A stretch of 64,000 nt of DNA, from contig NZ_BCYR01000002.1 of the NCBI RefSeq assembly GCF_001598295.1, positions 496,001 to 560,000 on the forward strand. The letters are read 5' to 3'. This document shows positions 1 through 10,979 of this stretch, in pieces. Position 1 is the first letter of the stretch. Every line of letters starts with the position of its first letter. The notes under the pieces are model-generated. The model saw only the letters and a list, made by a program, of their open reading frames with translations. It was not told the origin of the DNA and ran no database searches. The position numbers were made by a program, and so were the translations under genes. This DNA is from Klebsiella ornithinolytica NBRC 105727 = ATCC 31898. GTDB lineage: Bacteria; Pseudomonadota; Gammaproteobacteria; Enterobacterales; Enterobacteriaceae.

Positions 1-44
1 CGTCTGGGACCGGATCCGGATCAGTTCGGCGGATAGAGCGCAAA

Positions 45-77
45 CAGGCCGGATGGCGCTGACGCCGATCCGGCCTG
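45..77. repeat. REP-like hairpin downstream of ygiQ
   Basis: CAGGCCGGAT (45-54) and ATCCGGCCTG (68-77) are perfect inverted repeats, extended inward by GGCG/CGCC around a CTGA loop, with one unpaired G. The GC-rich shape with an internal bulge resembles enterobacterial REP units. There is no T-run, so it is more likely an mRNA 3'-end stabiliser or REP element than a classical terminator. Confidence 0.55.
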
Positions 78-132
78 TGATTCACCGTTTACCGGCCCGG
101 AAAGCGCAGCGCCACCGGGCCATACAACAGAC

Positions 133-2316
133 TTAACGGCTGGCGACCTTGCCGCGTTTTACGGGCTTCTTCGCCGTCTCCCCACCGTTCGAACGCTGAT
201 GCACAATGGGCGTATGTTTGGTTAACGCCGGGCGGGTATTGCGGTTCTGACGACGCGCTTCACGCATCTCATCCAGCGTTGGTGCAGGAACCAGACAGTC
301 GCGGCGCGATCCAATCAGATGCTTCTTACCCATGCTCTCCAGCGCCTGACGAATCAGCGGCCAGTTCGCCGGATCGTGGTAACGCAACAGCGCTTTATGC
401 AGACGGCGCTGTTTGTCGCCTTTCGGCACTACAACGTCTTCACTCTTATAGCCAATCTTACCCAGCGGGTTCTTGCCGGTGTAATACATGGTGGTCGAGT
501 TGGCCAGCGGCGACGGATAGAAGTTCTGGACCTGGTCGAGACGGAAACGGTGTTTTTTCAGCCACAGGGCCAGGTTCACCATATCTTCATCACGAGTCCC
601 CGGGTGCGCAGAGATAAAGTATGGGATCAGGTACTGCTCTTTGCCCGCCTGCTTCGAATAGGTATCGAACAGCTCTTTAAAGCGGTCATAGCTTCCCATA
701 CCCGGCTTCATCATTTTTGACAGCGGGCCTTCTTCCGTATGTTCCGGGGCAATCTTCAGATAGCCGCCAACGTGGTGAGTCGCCAGCTCTTTGATGTAGC
801 GCGGATCCTCGACGGCGATGTCATAGCGCACGCCAGAGGCGATGAGGATTTTTTTAATCCCTTTCAGATCGCGGGCGCGACGATACAGATTGATCGTTGG
901 CTCATGGTTGGTATCCATGTGCGGACAGATATCCGGATAGACGCAGGATAAACGGCGACAGGTTTGTTCCGCACGCGGCGACTTGCAGCGCAGCATATAC
1001 ATGTTGGCTGTCGGGCCGCCAAGATCGGAGATAACACCGGTAAAGCCGGGAACCGTGTCGCGAATCGCTTCGATCTCGTTGATGATCGAATCTTCGGAAC
1101 GGCTCTGAATGATGCGCCCTTCATGCTCGGTGATGGAGCAGAAAGAACAGCCGCCGAAACAGCCGCGCATAATGTTTATCGAGAAACGAATCATCTCGTA
1201 CGCCGGAATACGGCTGTCGCCATATGCCGGGTGCGGGACGCGCTTATACGGCAGCGCAAACACGCTGTCCATCTCTTCGGTCGACAGCGGGATTGCCGGT
1301 GGGTTAACCCAGATATAACGCTCGCCGTGCTTTTGCATTAACGCGCGCGCGCAGCCCGGGTTGGTCTCATGATGCAGAATACGTGACGCGTGCGCGTACA
1401 GCACCTTGTCCCCTTTCACCTTCTCAAAGGAAGGCAGCAGGACGTAGGTTTTTTCCCACGGCTTCGGACGCGGCGGTTGAACGGTAACACGTTTGGCTTC
1501 TTGTTTTGGCGGCGCAACGGTTTTGTTATCCGCGCACGGCAGGTCTTCGCCATACGGGTGCGGGATCGGGTCAATTTTACCCGGCGTATCCAGACGGGTA
1601 GAGTCCACACCGCTCCAGCCCGGCAGCGCCTCTTTGACCATAATGGCGGTATTACGCACGTCGCGAATTTGGCCAATCGGCTCACCGGCAGCCAGACGAT
1701 GCGCCACTTCCACCAGCGGACGCTCGCCGTTGCCGAACATCAGCATATCGGCTTTCGAGTCCACCAGCACCGAACGGCGCACGGTATCAGACCAGTAATC
1801 ATAATGCGCGGTACGACGCAGGCTGGCCTCGATTCCCCCGAGGATAACCGGGACATCCTTCCACGCTTCTTTACAGCGCTGGGTATAGACCAGCGTGGCG
1901 CGGTCAGGACGTTTACCGGCAACATTGCCCGCGGTATAAGCATCATCGTGGCGCAGCTTACGGTCAGCGGTGTAGCGGTTGATCATCGAGTCCATATTGC
2001 CGGCGGTGACCCCGAAGAACAGGTTCGGTTTGCCGAGGCGCATAAAGTCATTTTTATTGTTCCAGTCAGGCTGGGAAATAATCCCGACGCGGAATCCCTG
2101 CGCTTCCAGCATGCGTCCGCAGATCGCCATTCCGAAGCTCGGATGGTCGACATACGCATCGCCGGTGACCAGGATAATGTCGCAGCTATCCCAGCCAAGT
2201 TGATCCATCTCTTCGCGTGACATTGGTAAAAATGGCGCCGGGCCAAAGCAGGCGGCCCAATACTGCGGCCAGGAAAAAAGGTCACGATCCGGTTGGATCA
2301 GGGATATTGCGCTCAT
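133..2316 (-). CDS. ygiQ: YgiQ family radical SAM protein
   Basis: This 727-residue protein matches E. coli YgiQ along its length. A radical SAM CX3CX2C cluster motif (GCFGGCSFC) lies near residues 385-392 and should bind a 4Fe-4S cluster and S-adenosylmethionine. The N-terminal part is the UPF0313 domain, and the C-terminus is basic and low in complexity. The substrate is not established for the family, so no reaction is assigned. It is the last gene of the minus-strand series that starts with parC, 122 bp after ftsP in the opposite sense of reading. The ATG start at 2316 agrees with the family. Confidence 0.93.
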   Translation of the reverse strand: MSAISLIQPDRDLFSWPQYWAACFGPAPFLPMSREEMDQLGWDSCDIILVTGDAYVDHPSFGMAICGRMLEAQGFRVGIISQPDWNNKNDFMRLGKPNLFFGVTAGNMDSMINRYTADRKLRHDDAYTAGNVAGKRPDRATLVYTQRCKEAWKDVPVILGGIEASLRRTAHYDYWSDTVRRSVLVDSKADMLMFGNGERPLVEVAHRLAAGEPIGQIRDVRNTAIMVKEALPGWSGVDSTRLDTPGKIDPIPHPYGEDLPCADNKTVAPPKQEAKRVTVQPPRPKPWEKTYVLLPSFEKVKGDKVLYAHASRILHHETNPGCARALMQKHGERYIWVNPPAIPLSTEEMDSVFALPYKRVPHPAYGDSRIPAYEMIRFSINIMRGCFGGCSFCSITEHEGRIIQSRSEDSIINEIEAIRDTVPGFTGVISDLGGPTANMYMLRCKSPRAEQTCRRLSCVYPDICPHMDTNHEPTINLYRRARDLKGIKKILIASGVRYDIAVEDPRYIKELATHHVGGYLKIAPEHTEEGPLSKMMKPGMGSYDRFKELFDTYSKQAGKEQYLIPYFISAHPGTRDEDMVNLALWLKKHRFRLDQVQNFYPSPLANSTTMYYTGKNPLGKIGYKSEDVVVPKGDKQRRLHKALLRYHDPANWPLIRQALESMGKKHLIGSRRDCLVPAPTLDEMREARRQNRNTRPALTKHTPIVHQRSNGGETAKKPVKRGKVASR

Positions 2317-2438
2317 ATTGCTTCCGGAAAAAATGATAAAAAAATAATCAAAGGGCGGCGATTATAAGCCGGATCGATGATGGAAATGAAGGGAGATTTT
2401 CTTATACCCTGACCGCGATCCGGTCAGGGTATGAGGCA

Positions 2439-3851
2439 TTACGGTGCGGGATTGACCAGCATCTGGCCAATGGAACCACGGTCGGCAAGCTCCAGCGTCT
2501 GGCTCAGGAACTGGAACGGGAAATGCGGCCAGGAAGGCTGCGCGTAGTACACCAGCAGCTCCACCTGCCCGTCGACCCAGACGGTATCTTTCCAGCCGCG
2601 ATCCTCCGGGAACGGCGCGGACCCGTTCACGTTACGCACCTGGAACATCACCCCTTCTATATGGAACGACTGCGGCCGATCGGCGCGCACGGTCCAGCGC
2701 TCCCAGGTGCCCTGCTGGGCGGTGATATCAATGCGCTGCGGATCCCACAGATTACCGTTAATGCCCGGATCGTCGCCCAGAGAGATATCCCGTGAGCGAA
2801 GCGGCGTACCGGACAGGAACTCCGTCGGCAGCAAACGCACCGGCAGACTATCGGTAACCAGCGGCAGCAGGCCCGTCGGACGCAACGTTAATAGCAGCGT
2901 AGAAATCAGGATGCTCGACGGTTCGAAGAAGCCACGGATACGATCAACGATGCTCGCCGCTTCGCCGCAGGTAATCGACACCTCATCGCCGTTGGTCATA
3001 TCCACCAGAATTTCTCGCCGTTCGCCGGGGGCCAACGACAGCTGTTTCAGTGACACCGGCGCAGGTAAAAAGCCCTGATCGCCGGAGATAACGTGTATCA
3101 GCCGGCCATCGCTCATCTGCAGCTGATAGCGGCGGGAGTTAGAGGCGTTCAGCAGACGCAGGCGCACCCAGCCGCGCGACACTTCGACATACGGACTCTG
3201 TACGCCGTTCACCAGCAGCGTATCGCCGACAAAACCGCCGCTGCCGGGTTCGCTGTATTCCGGGGTACCGAAATTATCCAGCCGCTTGTCCTGAATAATC
3301 ACCGGGAAGTCATCCACGCCATAGTGATTAGGTACCGGGAGATTTTTGCTGATTTCATCTTCCACCAGCCACATGCCCGCCAGACCGTTATAGACCTGTC
3401 TGGCCATATGGTTCGGGGTATTCGCCTGATACCACAGCGTGGCGGCACTCTGGCGAATCGGCAGCACCGGCGCCCAGTCGGCGTTCGGCGACATCATTCG
3501 CGCCGCGCCGCCAATCAGCGGACCGGGAACCTGCAGGCCCCGAATGGTCATGGCGACGTTTTCCGTCAGGCGGTTGCTGTAAATGAGCTTAACATCATCG
3601 CCATTCCACACGCGGATCGTCGGCCCGAGATAGCGACCGTTCACGCCCCATACCGAGGCGCGCGTTCCCGGGGTAAATGACCAGTGCGCCCGCTGCAGAG
3701 TTAAAAACAGCGGCTGGCCGCGGCGGGATTCCAGCAGCGGTGGAACCGGCAAGGCTGGCTGCTGGCCGGCGGCATGTGCGTTCAGCGGCACGGCTCCCGC
3801 GCACAGCGCTACGCCTGAAGCCTTAATAAACTGACGCCGACTGAGTGACAT
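2439..3851 (-). CDS. ftsP: Cell division protein FtsP (SufI), Tat-exported
   Basis: This is a 470-residue periplasmic protein of the multicopper-oxidase fold, the same length as E. coli FtsP/SufI. The N-terminus carries a twin-arginine signal (SRRQFIK, residues 4-10), a hydrophobic stretch and an AHA-type cleavage site near residue 27, so it is exported folded by the Tat system. The family lacks copper ligands and is known to stabilise the divisome under stress. It lies 85 bp downstream of plsC on the same strand, as in E. coli, and may share its transcript. Confidence 0.95.
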   Translation of the reverse strand: MSLSRRQFIKASGVALCAGAVPLNAHAAGQQPALPVPPLLESRRGQPLFLTLQRAHWSFTPGTRASVWGVNGRYLGPTIRVWNGDDVKLIYSNRLTENVAMTIRGLQVPGPLIGGAARMMSPNADWAPVLPIRQSAATLWYQANTPNHMARQVYNGLAGMWLVEDEISKNLPVPNHYGVDDFPVIIQDKRLDNFGTPEYSEPGSGGFVGDTLLVNGVQSPYVEVSRGWVRLRLLNASNSRRYQLQMSDGRLIHVISGDQGFLPAPVSLKQLSLAPGERREILVDMTNGDEVSITCGEAASIVDRIRGFFEPSSILISTLLLTLRPTGLLPLVTDSLPVRLLPTEFLSGTPLRSRDISLGDDPGINGNLWDPQRIDITAQQGTWERWTVRADRPQSFHIEGVMFQVRNVNGSAPFPEDRGWKDTVWVDGQVELLVYYAQPSWPHFPFQFLSQTLELADRGSIGQMLVNPAP

Positions 3852-3936
3852 ATTAACTCCATGGAATACTAACTCATCAAAAAGGGAATTCGTTTCCCGC
3901 TAGCCCTGTGCTCGCATTATCGCGGCAGTTCCTGGT

Positions 3937-4674
3937 TTATTTCTTTGCCGCCGCTTCGCGTTCAGCAACCTCGCGATCCAGCTCTTCAATCTTCGCCGCC
4001 ATCAGCTCGCGGCAGTGCGTTGCCAGCGCACGTACGCCCTCTTTACCAAACTGGCTGGTATCGACCGGCGGCAGCATTTCGACAATCACCAGACCATTGT
4101 TCAGGCGATTGAGGTTAATTTTATTCGAAGTATTGGAAACGCACACCGGAATAATCGGTACGCCAGCGGCAATCGCCGCGTGGAAAGCGCCGGTTTTAAA
4201 GGGGAGCAAACCGCGACCGCGGCTGCGCGTACCTTCCGGGAACATCCAGAAAGAGATTTTGCGTTTTTTAAACGTATTGACGACCTGCGAGATAGTGCCA
4301 TGCGCTTTCGCCCGGTTATTACGGTCAATCAGCAGGTTCCCCGTCAACCAGTAGAGCAGACCAAAAAACGGGATCCACACCAGGCTCTTTTTACCCACGG
4401 TCACGGTCGGCGGCTGTACGATATTTGATGCCGTCACCATATCATAGTTGTTCTGATGGTTAGCGATGTAGATCGCATTGCCATAGCTCTCTGCATCAGC
4501 AGGCTTACGCGTTTCGACCTTCAGGCCGAACAGCGGAGAGAGCCGGCCAAACAGATGCCCGAAGGTGGCCACGTGTTTAGGATTACGCGGGCTGAACAAG
4601 CAGTAAATACAGCCAAATATGCACACAAAGAGACAATAAATAACAACAACAATTAGTCGAAAAATAAATAGCAT
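3937..4674 (-). CDS. plsC: 1-acyl-sn-glycerol-3-phosphate acyltransferase
   Basis: The product is a 245-residue inner-membrane enzyme that acylates lysophosphatidic acid to phosphatidic acid, the second acylation step of phospholipid synthesis. The N-terminus is a hydrophobic anchor (residues 1-28). The acyltransferase HX4D motif is His73-Asp78 (NHQNNYD) and the substrate-binding FPEGTR motif is residues 145-150. The C-terminus is charged. A GAGG sequence just before the ATG serves as ribosome binding site. The acyltransferase for the preceding step, PlsY, is also encoded in this window at 33.2 kb. Confidence 0.96.
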   Translation of the reverse strand: MLFIFRLIVVVIYCLFVCIFGCIYCLFSPRNPKHVATFGHLFGRLSPLFGLKVETRKPADAESYGNAIYIANHQNNYDMVTASNIVQPPTVTVGKKSLVWIPFFGLLYWLTGNLLIDRNNRAKAHGTISQVVNTFKKRKISFWMFPEGTRSRGRGLLPFKTGAFHAAIAAGVPIIPVCVSNTSNKINLNRLNNGLVIVEMLPPVDTSQFGKEGVRALATHCRELMAAKIEELDREVAEREAAAKK

Positions 4675-4995
4675 AGCTACCTCTAAAACCCAAACCGCTT
4701 AGAATGATACCCGTTAAACTTCAGCTCGTATGCGCGCGAACGGCGATATCGCCCGGTACATCGTGACCGCACGTGCACGACACGCCTGACACGCTCGTCG
4801 TTGCATTTCAGCGCAACTCACGTGTAAAGGGTACTGACTCGCTGTTTAGCAGATTGCAGGCGTCGGGTGTCATTTGCTGGCCGCCCCGACGTATCTTGAA
4901 TGATTTTGCGCCTATTGTTAATCGCAACACCTGAATAAACAACGATTTTGCGGCAAATTTTAGCTTCCCCTACCGGATAGCAGGGGAGGCTCATC
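4675..4995. other. plsC-parC intergenic region
   Basis: This 321-bp gap between two minus-strand genes contains no convincing coding sequence. The parC-proximal end has a hairpin, AGCTTCCCCT (4962-4971) with AGGGGAGGCT (4982-4991), carrying one mismatch. It sits directly after the parC stop and could end parC mRNA, although no U-run follows on the minus strand. The remainder presumably holds the plsC promoter. I could not assign -35/-10 boxes with confidence. Confidence 0.5.
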
Positions 4996-7257
4996 TTACT
5001 CTTCGCTATCGCCCGCCGACGATGCCCGACGCGGCGAATCGATTTCCACACGATCGATTTTCTGCAGTCCGCGCATCAGCGAGCCGCGACGACCGCGTTC
5101 ACCAGTGACTTTTTGCAGCTCTTCGGGACGCAGTTTAATTTTGCGTTTCCCGACGTGGATAGTCAGCGTGCTCTGCGGCGGCAGCACGAACAGGTGCGCC
5201 AGGCCATCCTGACCGGAAGCCGCTTCCGCCGACGGAATATTGATAATCTTATTCCCCTTACCTTTCGACAGCTGCGGTAAGTCGCTGACCGGGAACATCA
5301 GCATGCGTCCGGCAGCGGTGATCGCCAGCAGCATGTCTGAATCATCCTCAATCACCAGCGGCGCCATGACGCGCGCGTTATCCGGCAACGTAATCAGCGC
5401 CTTGCCTGCGCGGTTGCGCGCCACCAGATCGTTAAAGGTACAGACGAAACCGTAGCCGGCGTCGGAGGCCATCAGCAGCTTGCGATCGTCGCTTTCCATC
5501 AGCATATGTTCAATGCTGGCGCCCGGCGGTAGCGTCAGTTTGCCGGTAATCGGCTCACCCTGACCGCGTGCCGACGGCAGCGTAATGGGATCGATGGCGT
5601 AGCTACGCCCGGTGGTATCAATAAACACCACCGGCTGGTTGCTCTTGCCTTTCGACGACGCCTTCCAGCTATCGCCGGCTTTATAACTCAGGCCCTGCGC
5701 GTCAATATCGTGGCCTTTGGCGCTCCGCACCCAGCCCATTTGCGACAGCACGATGGTCACCGGTTCAGACGGCAGCATGTCATGCTCGCTCATCGCTTTT
5801 GCTTCTTCGCGCTCGCGCAGCGGTGAACGACGATCGTCGCCGAAGGTTTCGGCGTCGGCCTGCAGCTCTTTCTTCAGCAGGTTGTTCATCTTCCGTTCAG
5901 AGGCCAGAATCGCCTGCAGCTGATCGCGCTCTTTTTCCAGATCGCTCTGCTCGCCGCGGATCTTCATCTCTTCCAGTCGGGCGAGGTGACGCAGTTTCAG
6001 CTCAAGGATCGCTTCCGCCTGGGTTTCGCTGATGCCAAAACGCGACATCAGGGCCGGCTTCGGTTCATCCTCGTGGCGGATAATTTCAATCACTTCATCA
6101 ATGTTGAGGAACGCGACCAGCAAACCTTCGAGGATGTGCAGACGCTTGAGCACTTTCTCCAGCCGGTAGTTCAGACGACGACGCACGGTATCGCGGCGGA
6201 AGGTCAGCCATTCCGCGAGGATCTCCAGCAGGTTTTTTACCGCCGGACGATTGTCGAGGCCGATCATGTTCAGGTTGATGCGATAGCTTTTTTCAAGATC
6301 GGTGGTCGCAAACAGATGATTCATCACCTGTTCCATATCCACGCGATTCGAACGCGGGACGATCACCAGGCGCGTCGGGTTTTCGTGGTCCGACTCATCG
6401 CGCAGATCGTCAACCATCGGCAGCTTTTTGTTGCGCATCTGAGCGGCAATCTGTTCCAGCACGCGGGCGCCGGAAACCTGATGCGGCAACGCCGTAATCA
6501 CTACCGCGCCGTCCTCTTTTTTCCATACCGCACGCATCCGCACCGAACCGCGACCGTTCTGGTAGATTTTGCGGATCTCCGCGCGTGGAGTAATGATTTC
6601 GGCTTCGGTCGGGTAGTCTGGCCCGTGAACGATATCCAGCAGTTCGTCGAGCGAGGTCTGCGGTTTTTCGATCAGCGTAATGGCAGCCTGCGCCACTTCA
6701 CGCAGGTTGTGCGGAGGAATATCGGTTGCCATACCGACGGCGATGCCGGTAGTGCCGTTCAGCAGGATATTCGGCAGACGCGCAGGCAGCATTTTCGGCT
6801 CCTGCATCGTCCCGTCGAAGTTCGGCACCCAGTCGACGGTTCCCTGCCCCAGTTCGCCCAGCAGCAGTTCCGCATACTTCGACAAACGGGATTCGGTATA
6901 ACGCATCGCGGCGAAGGATTTAGGATCGTCCGGCGCCCCCCAGTTCCCCTGCCCATCCACCAGCGGGTAGCGGTAGGAGAATGGCTGCGCCATCAGCACC
7001 ATAGCTTCATAGCATGCGCTATCGCCGTGCGGGTGATATTTACCCAGCACATCACCCACGGTGCGGGCGGACTTTTTGAACTTCGCGCTGGCGTTCAGCC
7101 CCAGCTCAGACATCGCGTAAACGATGCGACGCTGGACCGGCTTCAGACCATCGCCAATAAACGGCAACGCCCTGTCCATGATGACGTACATGGAATAGTT
7201 CAGGTAAGCATTTTCCGTAAATTCATGCAGCGCAAGGCGCTCTGCCATATCGCTCAT
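4996..7257 (-). CDS. parC: DNA topoisomerase IV subunit A
   Basis: ParC is the DNA-cleaving subunit of topoisomerase IV, which decatenates sister chromosomes with ParE (encoded at 12-13.9 kb). The open frame extends 28 codons further upstream, but the start at 7257 ([10 protein letters not shown]) gives 753 residues and matches E. coli ParC. The catalytic tyrosine is Tyr120 (AMRYTE). The quinolone-determining positions are wild type, Ser80 and Glu84 (HGDSACYE). The C-terminal third is the beta-pinwheel DNA-wrapping domain, ending in an acidic tail. Confidence 0.97.
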   Translation of the reverse strand: MSDMAERLALHEFTENAYLNYSMYVIMDRALPFIGDGLKPVQRRIVYAMSELGLNASAKFKKSARTVGDVLGKYHPHGDSACYEAMVLMAQPFSYRYPLVDGQGNWGAPDDPKSFAAMRYTESRLSKYAELLLGELGQGTVDWVPNFDGTMQEPKMLPARLPNILLNGTTGIAVGMATDIPPHNLREVAQAAITLIEKPQTSLDELLDIVHGPDYPTEAEIITPRAEIRKIYQNGRGSVRMRAVWKKEDGAVVITALPHQVSGARVLEQIAAQMRNKKLPMVDDLRDESDHENPTRLVIVPRSNRVDMEQVMNHLFATTDLEKSYRINLNMIGLDNRPAVKNLLEILAEWLTFRRDTVRRRLNYRLEKVLKRLHILEGLLVAFLNIDEVIEIIRHEDEPKPALMSRFGISETQAEAILELKLRHLARLEEMKIRGEQSDLEKERDQLQAILASERKMNNLLKKELQADAETFGDDRRSPLREREEAKAMSEHDMLPSEPVTIVLSQMGWVRSAKGHDIDAQGLSYKAGDSWKASSKGKSNQPVVFIDTTGRSYAIDPITLPSARGQGEPITGKLTLPPGASIEHMLMESDDRKLLMASDAGYGFVCTFNDLVARNRAGKALITLPDNARVMAPLVIEDDSDMLLAITAAGRMLMFPVSDLPQLSKGKGNKIINIPSAEAASGQDGLAHLFVLPPQSTLTIHVGKRKIKLRPEELQKVTGERGRRGSLMRGLQKIDRVEIDSPRRASSAGDSEE

Positions 7258-7378
7258 TAATCGTGAATCCTCAATCTGCGTACCGACCGTGCGGGCGGCA
7301 AAACTACCCGCGATAATACCCGATCTCACGCCCTGAGTCACAGGCCGTGAGATCGGCTGAGGATTCCGCTGGCGCTAA

Positions 7379-8248
7379 TCAGCGTAACGGCAGATAAATA
7401 TCGGTCTGTAGCTCGTGTTCGCCGACTTCATGCACGAAGTTGAGGTAACGAAAAAACAGCGGAAAATCGCGTGGCGTTTCGCCCGACGTCGGTAGCCAGT
7501 CGCGGTAGAGAGACCAGATACTTTGCGCGAGCGTATCCAGCGAGCCGTGATGGCGCGCCACTGCGCATCGCCCGCCCGGAATGGTGCCATTCACCACGCC
7601 AAAGGCGTTTTCCGCGATCGGTTCGCTGACCGACCCGCAGATATCAAAACGGAAATCGTCAGCGGGGGTGGCCGCGGGATCGTCCCACGACACGCCCCAG
7701 GTCGCGCTGGTGGCGACCGGCGATAACCCGCTCGCCTTGCGCCAGGCGATAAACTGCGCCGCCGTAGCATTGACCAAATCAGGACTGCCGCGGTGGCGCA
7801 ACATCGCCACCTGCGTCTCAGGGAACTGGACTATTTTAACCACCATCGGATGTTGCTCCTGTAACGTATGTTTCGGAACGCGTCGATGCCACTCCTGCCA
7901 GTCCGGCTGTTGACGGAACTGGCTGGGGCTTTGAGCGAACGCGGCACGGAAGGCACGACTGAACGATTCCGGATTCTGAAACCCGGCATCAAGGGCAATA
8001 TCGATGATTTTATCCTGCGGCCTGAACGCCAGACGCCAGCAGGCGCGGCGCAGACGCAGCCACTGGATATAGCGATATAGCGGTACGCCGCTACAGGCAG
8101 TGAATTGCCGGTGAAAGTGATACGGCGAGCTGTGCGCGATCGCGCTCAGCGTCTCCAGCGACAGGGGTTCATCCAGATGACGCTCAATGTATAAACACAC
8201 GCGCTGAAAACGCCCGGCGTACGCCGGGCTGGTTCTGGTCTCGTTCAT
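7379..8248 (-). CDS. AraC-family regulator with GyrI-like effector domain
   Basis: This is a 289-residue protein with two parts. Residues about 10-115 form an AraC/XylS double helix-turn-helix (first helix region ETLSAIAHSS, second IIDIALDAGFQNPESFSRAF). Residues about 135-289 form a GyrI/Rob-like small-molecule-binding domain. The second part is recognisably E. coli YgiV (shared FRFDICGSVSEPI and a similar FGVxWDDPA stretch), and the gene occupies the same place between parC and ygiW. E. coli YgiV is only about 160 residues and lacks the DNA-binding half. The ligand is unknown, but a Rob/SoxS-like or GyrI-like role in toxic-compound response is plausible. Confidence 0.85.
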   Translation of the reverse strand: MNETRTSPAYAGRFQRVCLYIERHLDEPLSLETLSAIAHSSPYHFHRQFTACSGVPLYRYIQWLRLRRACWRLAFRPQDKIIDIALDAGFQNPESFSRAFRAAFAQSPSQFRQQPDWQEWHRRVPKHTLQEQHPMVVKIVQFPETQVAMLRHRGSPDLVNATAAQFIAWRKASGLSPVATSATWGVSWDDPAATPADDFRFDICGSVSEPIAENAFGVVNGTIPGGRCAVARHHGSLDTLAQSIWSLYRDWLPTSGETPRDFPLFFRYLNFVHEVGEHELQTDIYLPLR

Positions 8249-8320
8249 CGTCTCCTCCTCCGGACATACTCTGGCAGAGCGAGGATAGCGATTCCTGACC
8301 GATCTTGCGCGATGTCGCGC

Positions 8321-8728
8321 TTACGGGGTGACTTTAGTAATCTGCTTCACATCGATTTCGACCGAGTTCCAGTCTTTGTCGACCTCCCCCTGGATCTCAA
8401 CGGTGTCCTGCGGTGTGACGGTCAGGCCGTTCCAGCGTTTATGGTCAATATCCACATTCACCGTCCCGGAAGCATCCTGGAATTTATACAGATCGTCGGA
8501 AATCCGCTGCACGATTTTACCGCGCAGGGTCACCCAGGTGTCATCCCGCAAGGATTTGGCGTTTTCCACCGTCGTTACGCTCCCGCTCGGGCCAATAAAA
8601 CCGCCTTTTTGCGTAGACGTCTGGCTGGTTTGCGTCGCACCCGGTCCGTTAAAACCACCTTGTTCAGCAGCCAGCACCGGCATCGAAATTAAAGCGACGA
8701 TCGCGGTCATTGCAGCCATTTTCTTCAT
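8321..8728 (-). CDS. ygiW: YgiW/YdeI family OB-fold stress-tolerance protein
   Basis: This is a 135-residue secreted protein. A signal peptide (residues 1-20, ending VLAA) is followed by a short Gly/Thr/Gln-rich linker and a single BOF-type OB-fold (about residues 50-133). E. coli YgiW is a periplasmic protein linked to stress and biofilm phenotypes. Its molecular activity is unknown. It is divergent from qseBC across 150 bp that contain a QseB/PmrA-like box, suggesting shared control. Confidence 0.92.
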   Translation of the reverse strand: MKKMAAMTAIVALISMPVLAAEQGGFNGPGATQTSQTSTQKGGFIGPSGSVTTVENAKSLRDDTWVTLRGKIVQRISDDLYKFQDASGTVNVDIDHKRWNGLTVTPQDTVEIQGEVDKDWNSVEIDVKQITKVTP

Positions 8729-8777
8729 AAGATGTTCTCCTTGTCTGGTTATATGACCATGATTACATCAGGCAAAA

Positions 8778-8794
8778 CTTAACGACTTCTTAAG
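8778..8794. promoter_or_regulatory. QseB/PmrA-type direct-repeat operator
   Basis: CTTAAC-GACTT-CTTAAG places two CTTAA half-sites 11 bp apart, the tandem spacing used by PmrA/QseB-type OmpR-family regulators. It lies between divergent ygiW and qseB, consistent with QseB autoregulation and control of ygiW known from E. coli. The assignment to QseB rather than PmrA is inferred from location. Confidence 0.6.
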
Positions 8795-8878
8795 CAGAAA
8801 AAAGAAATTTTATTACTGTACAGCGCCTGCCGCAACGCGGTTTACTGCGCGTACTCATGACAGCCACAGGAGCGGCCA

Positions 8879-9538
8879 ATGCGCATTTTACTGGTGGAAG
8901 ACGACAAGCTCATCGGCGATGGCATTAAAGTCGGGCTGACAAAAATGGGCTTCAGCATCGACTGGTTTACCCGCGGCGAAGAGGGCAAAACCGCGCTCTA
9001 TACGGCGCCCTATGACGCGGCGATCCTCGACCTGACGCTGCCCGGCATCGACGGGCTGGATATCCTGCGCGAATGGCGTAATCAGGGCCGCCACGAGCCG
9101 GTACTGATCCTCACGGCCCGCGATGCGCTCAGCCAGCGGGTTGAAGGGCTGCGCCTCGGCGCCGATGACTATCTGTGTAAACCTTTCGCGCTGATTGAAG
9201 TTGCCGCCCGTCTGGAGGCCCTGATTCGTCGCACCCACGGCCAGAGCAGCAGCGAGCTGCGCCATGGCCACGTTGCGCTCGATCCCATTGGTCTGACCGT
9301 AACGGTGAACGGCGACAACCTGGCGCTGAAGCCAAAAGAGTTCGCCTTGCTGGAGCTGCTGATGCGCAATGTCGGACGTGTGCTGCCGCGCAAGCTCATT
9401 GAAGAGAAACTCTATACTTGGGATGACGATGTCTCCAGCAATGCGGTCGAGGTGCACGTTCATCACCTGCGCCGCAAGCTCGGCAGTGAATTTATTCGTA
9501 CCGTTCACGGTATCGGCTATACCCTCGGTGATGCATGA
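8879..9538 (+). CDS. qseB: Response regulator QseB
   Basis: This is a 219-residue OmpR/PhoB-type response regulator. The receiver domain (about residues 1-115) has acidic residues Asp8-Asp9, the phosphorylation site Asp51 (ILDLTLPG) and conserved Lys in LCKPF. The C-terminal winged helix (about residues 125-217) binds DNA. Its partner QseC overlaps its 3' end by 4 bp (ATGA), indicating translational coupling. A purine-rich CAGGAG ribosome binding site precedes the ATG. Confidence 0.96.
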   Translation: MRILLVEDDKLIGDGIKVGLTKMGFSIDWFTRGEEGKTALYTAPYDAAILDLTLPGIDGLDILREWRNQGRHEPVLILTARDALSQRVEGLRLGADDYLCKPFALIEVAARLEALIRRTHGQSSSELRHGHVALDPIGLTVTVNGDNLALKPKEFALLELLMRNVGRVLPRKLIEEKLYTWDDDVSSNAVEVHVHHLRRKLGSEFIRTVHGIGYTLGDA

Positions 9539-10875
9539 AACGACTTAGCCTGCGCGTCCGCCTGACGCTCCTGTTTTTCCTGCTGACCAGCGCGGCCTGG
9601 GGCATCGCCTGCTTTTTTGCCTGGCAACAAACCACGGAAAAACTGGATAAGCTCTTTGATACCCAACAGCTGCTGTTTGCCCGCCGACTGAGCGCCATGA
9701 ATTTCGACGAGCTGCATACGCTCACGGTGCCGGTGCGGACAAAAAAGAAGATCAAGCACGGCCACCTCGATGACGACGCGCTGGCGTTCGTGATTTTCAC
9801 GGCCGACGGCAAGCGCCTGCTTCACGACGGCGAGAATGGTCAGGACATCCCGTGGCAGAATCGTCGGGAAGGCTTCAGCGATGGCTATCTGAATAACGAT
9901 GATGATGAATGGCGCTTCCTGCAGCTAACCACCGGCGATGGCCGCTACCGTATTGTCGTGGGTCAGGAGTGGGACTACCGGCGGGAAATGGCGCTGGATA
10001 TCGTCACCTCCCAGCTGACTCCCTGGCTGGTGGCGCTGCCGCTGATGTTCCTGCTGCTGATTGTGCTATTGAGCCGGGAGCTGGCGCCGTTAAAACAGCT
10101 GGCCAGAACGCTGCGTCTGCGCGCGCCGGACTCGGCGGAATCGCTTAACGTCGACAAGGTGCCCAGTGAAGTCCGGCCGCTGGTCGATGCCCTGAATCAG
10201 CTGTTTGCTCGTACGCATGACACCATGATACGCGAGCGCCGGTTTACCTCCGATGCCGCACACGAGCTGCGCAGCCCGCTTGCAGCCCTGAAAGTGCAGA
10301 CTGAAGTCGCTCAGCTATCAATGGACGACCCGCAGGGGCGGGAGAAAGCGCTGGCGCAGCTGCATGAAGGAATTGACCGCGCAACCCGGCTGGTAGACCA
10401 GCTTTTAACGTTGTCGCGCCTCGATTCTCTGGCGCAGCTTGATGATGTGCATACGATAGCCATCGATGAGCTGCTGCAATCGTCGGTCATGGAGATGTAC
10501 CACTCTGCGCAGCAGGCGGGCATTGAGCTTCGCCTGCACCTGAACGCAACTCAGGTCATGCAGCCGGGCCAGCCGCTGCTGCTGAGTCTGCTGGTGCGCA
10601 ATCTGCTGGATAACGCCGTACGTTACAGCCCGCGCGGCAGCCAGGTCGATATCACTCTTGATGCCCGTGAGTTTTCCGTTCGCGATAATGGCCCGGGCGT
10701 CAGCCCCGAGGCGCTGGCGCGTATCGGCGAGCGCTTCTATCGCCCTCCCGGCCAGGATGAGCCCGGTAGCGGGCTGGGATTATCTATCGTCCGCCGCATT
10801 GCCGCGCTGCACCGGATGACGGTAGACTTCAGCAACGCGCCCGAAGGCGGTTTCGCGGCGCGCGTGCGCTGGTAG
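9535..10875 (+). CDS. qseC: Two-component sensor histidine kinase QseC
   Basis: This 446-residue inner-membrane kinase is the partner of QseB. It has one N-terminal membrane segment (about residues 10-30), a periplasmic sensor region, a second segment near residues 160-182, a HAMP linker, and the dimerisation/phosphoacceptor helix with His243 (AAHELRSPL). The ATPase domain has N ([10 protein letters not shown]), G1 (DNGPGV) and G2 (GSGLGLSI) boxes. E. coli QseC is 449 residues and has been reported to respond to autoinducer-3 and catecholamines. ygiZ, which follows it in E. coli, is absent. Confidence 0.96.
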   Translation: MKRLSLRVRLTLLFFLLTSAAWGIACFFAWQQTTEKLDKLFDTQQLLFARRLSAMNFDELHTLTVPVRTKKKIKHGHLDDDALAFVIFTADGKRLLHDGENGQDIPWQNRREGFSDGYLNNDDDEWRFLQLTTGDGRYRIVVGQEWDYRREMALDIVTSQLTPWLVALPLMFLLLIVLLSRELAPLKQLARTLRLRAPDSAESLNVDKVPSEVRPLVDALNQLFARTHDTMIRERRFTSDAAHELRSPLAALKVQTEVAQLSMDDPQGREKALAQLHEGIDRATRLVDQLLTLSRLDSLAQLDDVHTIAIDELLQSSVMEMYHSAQQAGIELRLHLNATQVMQPGQPLLLSLLVRNLLDNAVRYSPRGSQVDITLDAREFSVRDNGPGVSPEALARIGERFYRPPGQDEPGSGLGLSIVRRIAALHRMTVDFSNAPEGGFAARVRW

Positions 10876-10979
10876 CAATTATTGCAATTAACGCAAAAGA
10901 CTTTGCACATTTTGCTCATTTTACCGCCCCGCCTCGCGGGGTAAAATCAGTGACAAACTCGAAACCTGAAGGGTAAAAA

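Noticed and set aside
5986-7260. 424-codon open frame antisense to parC
   Set aside because: It is a mirror of a highly conserved gene with GC-rich third positions, has no ribosome binding site and no recognisable domain.
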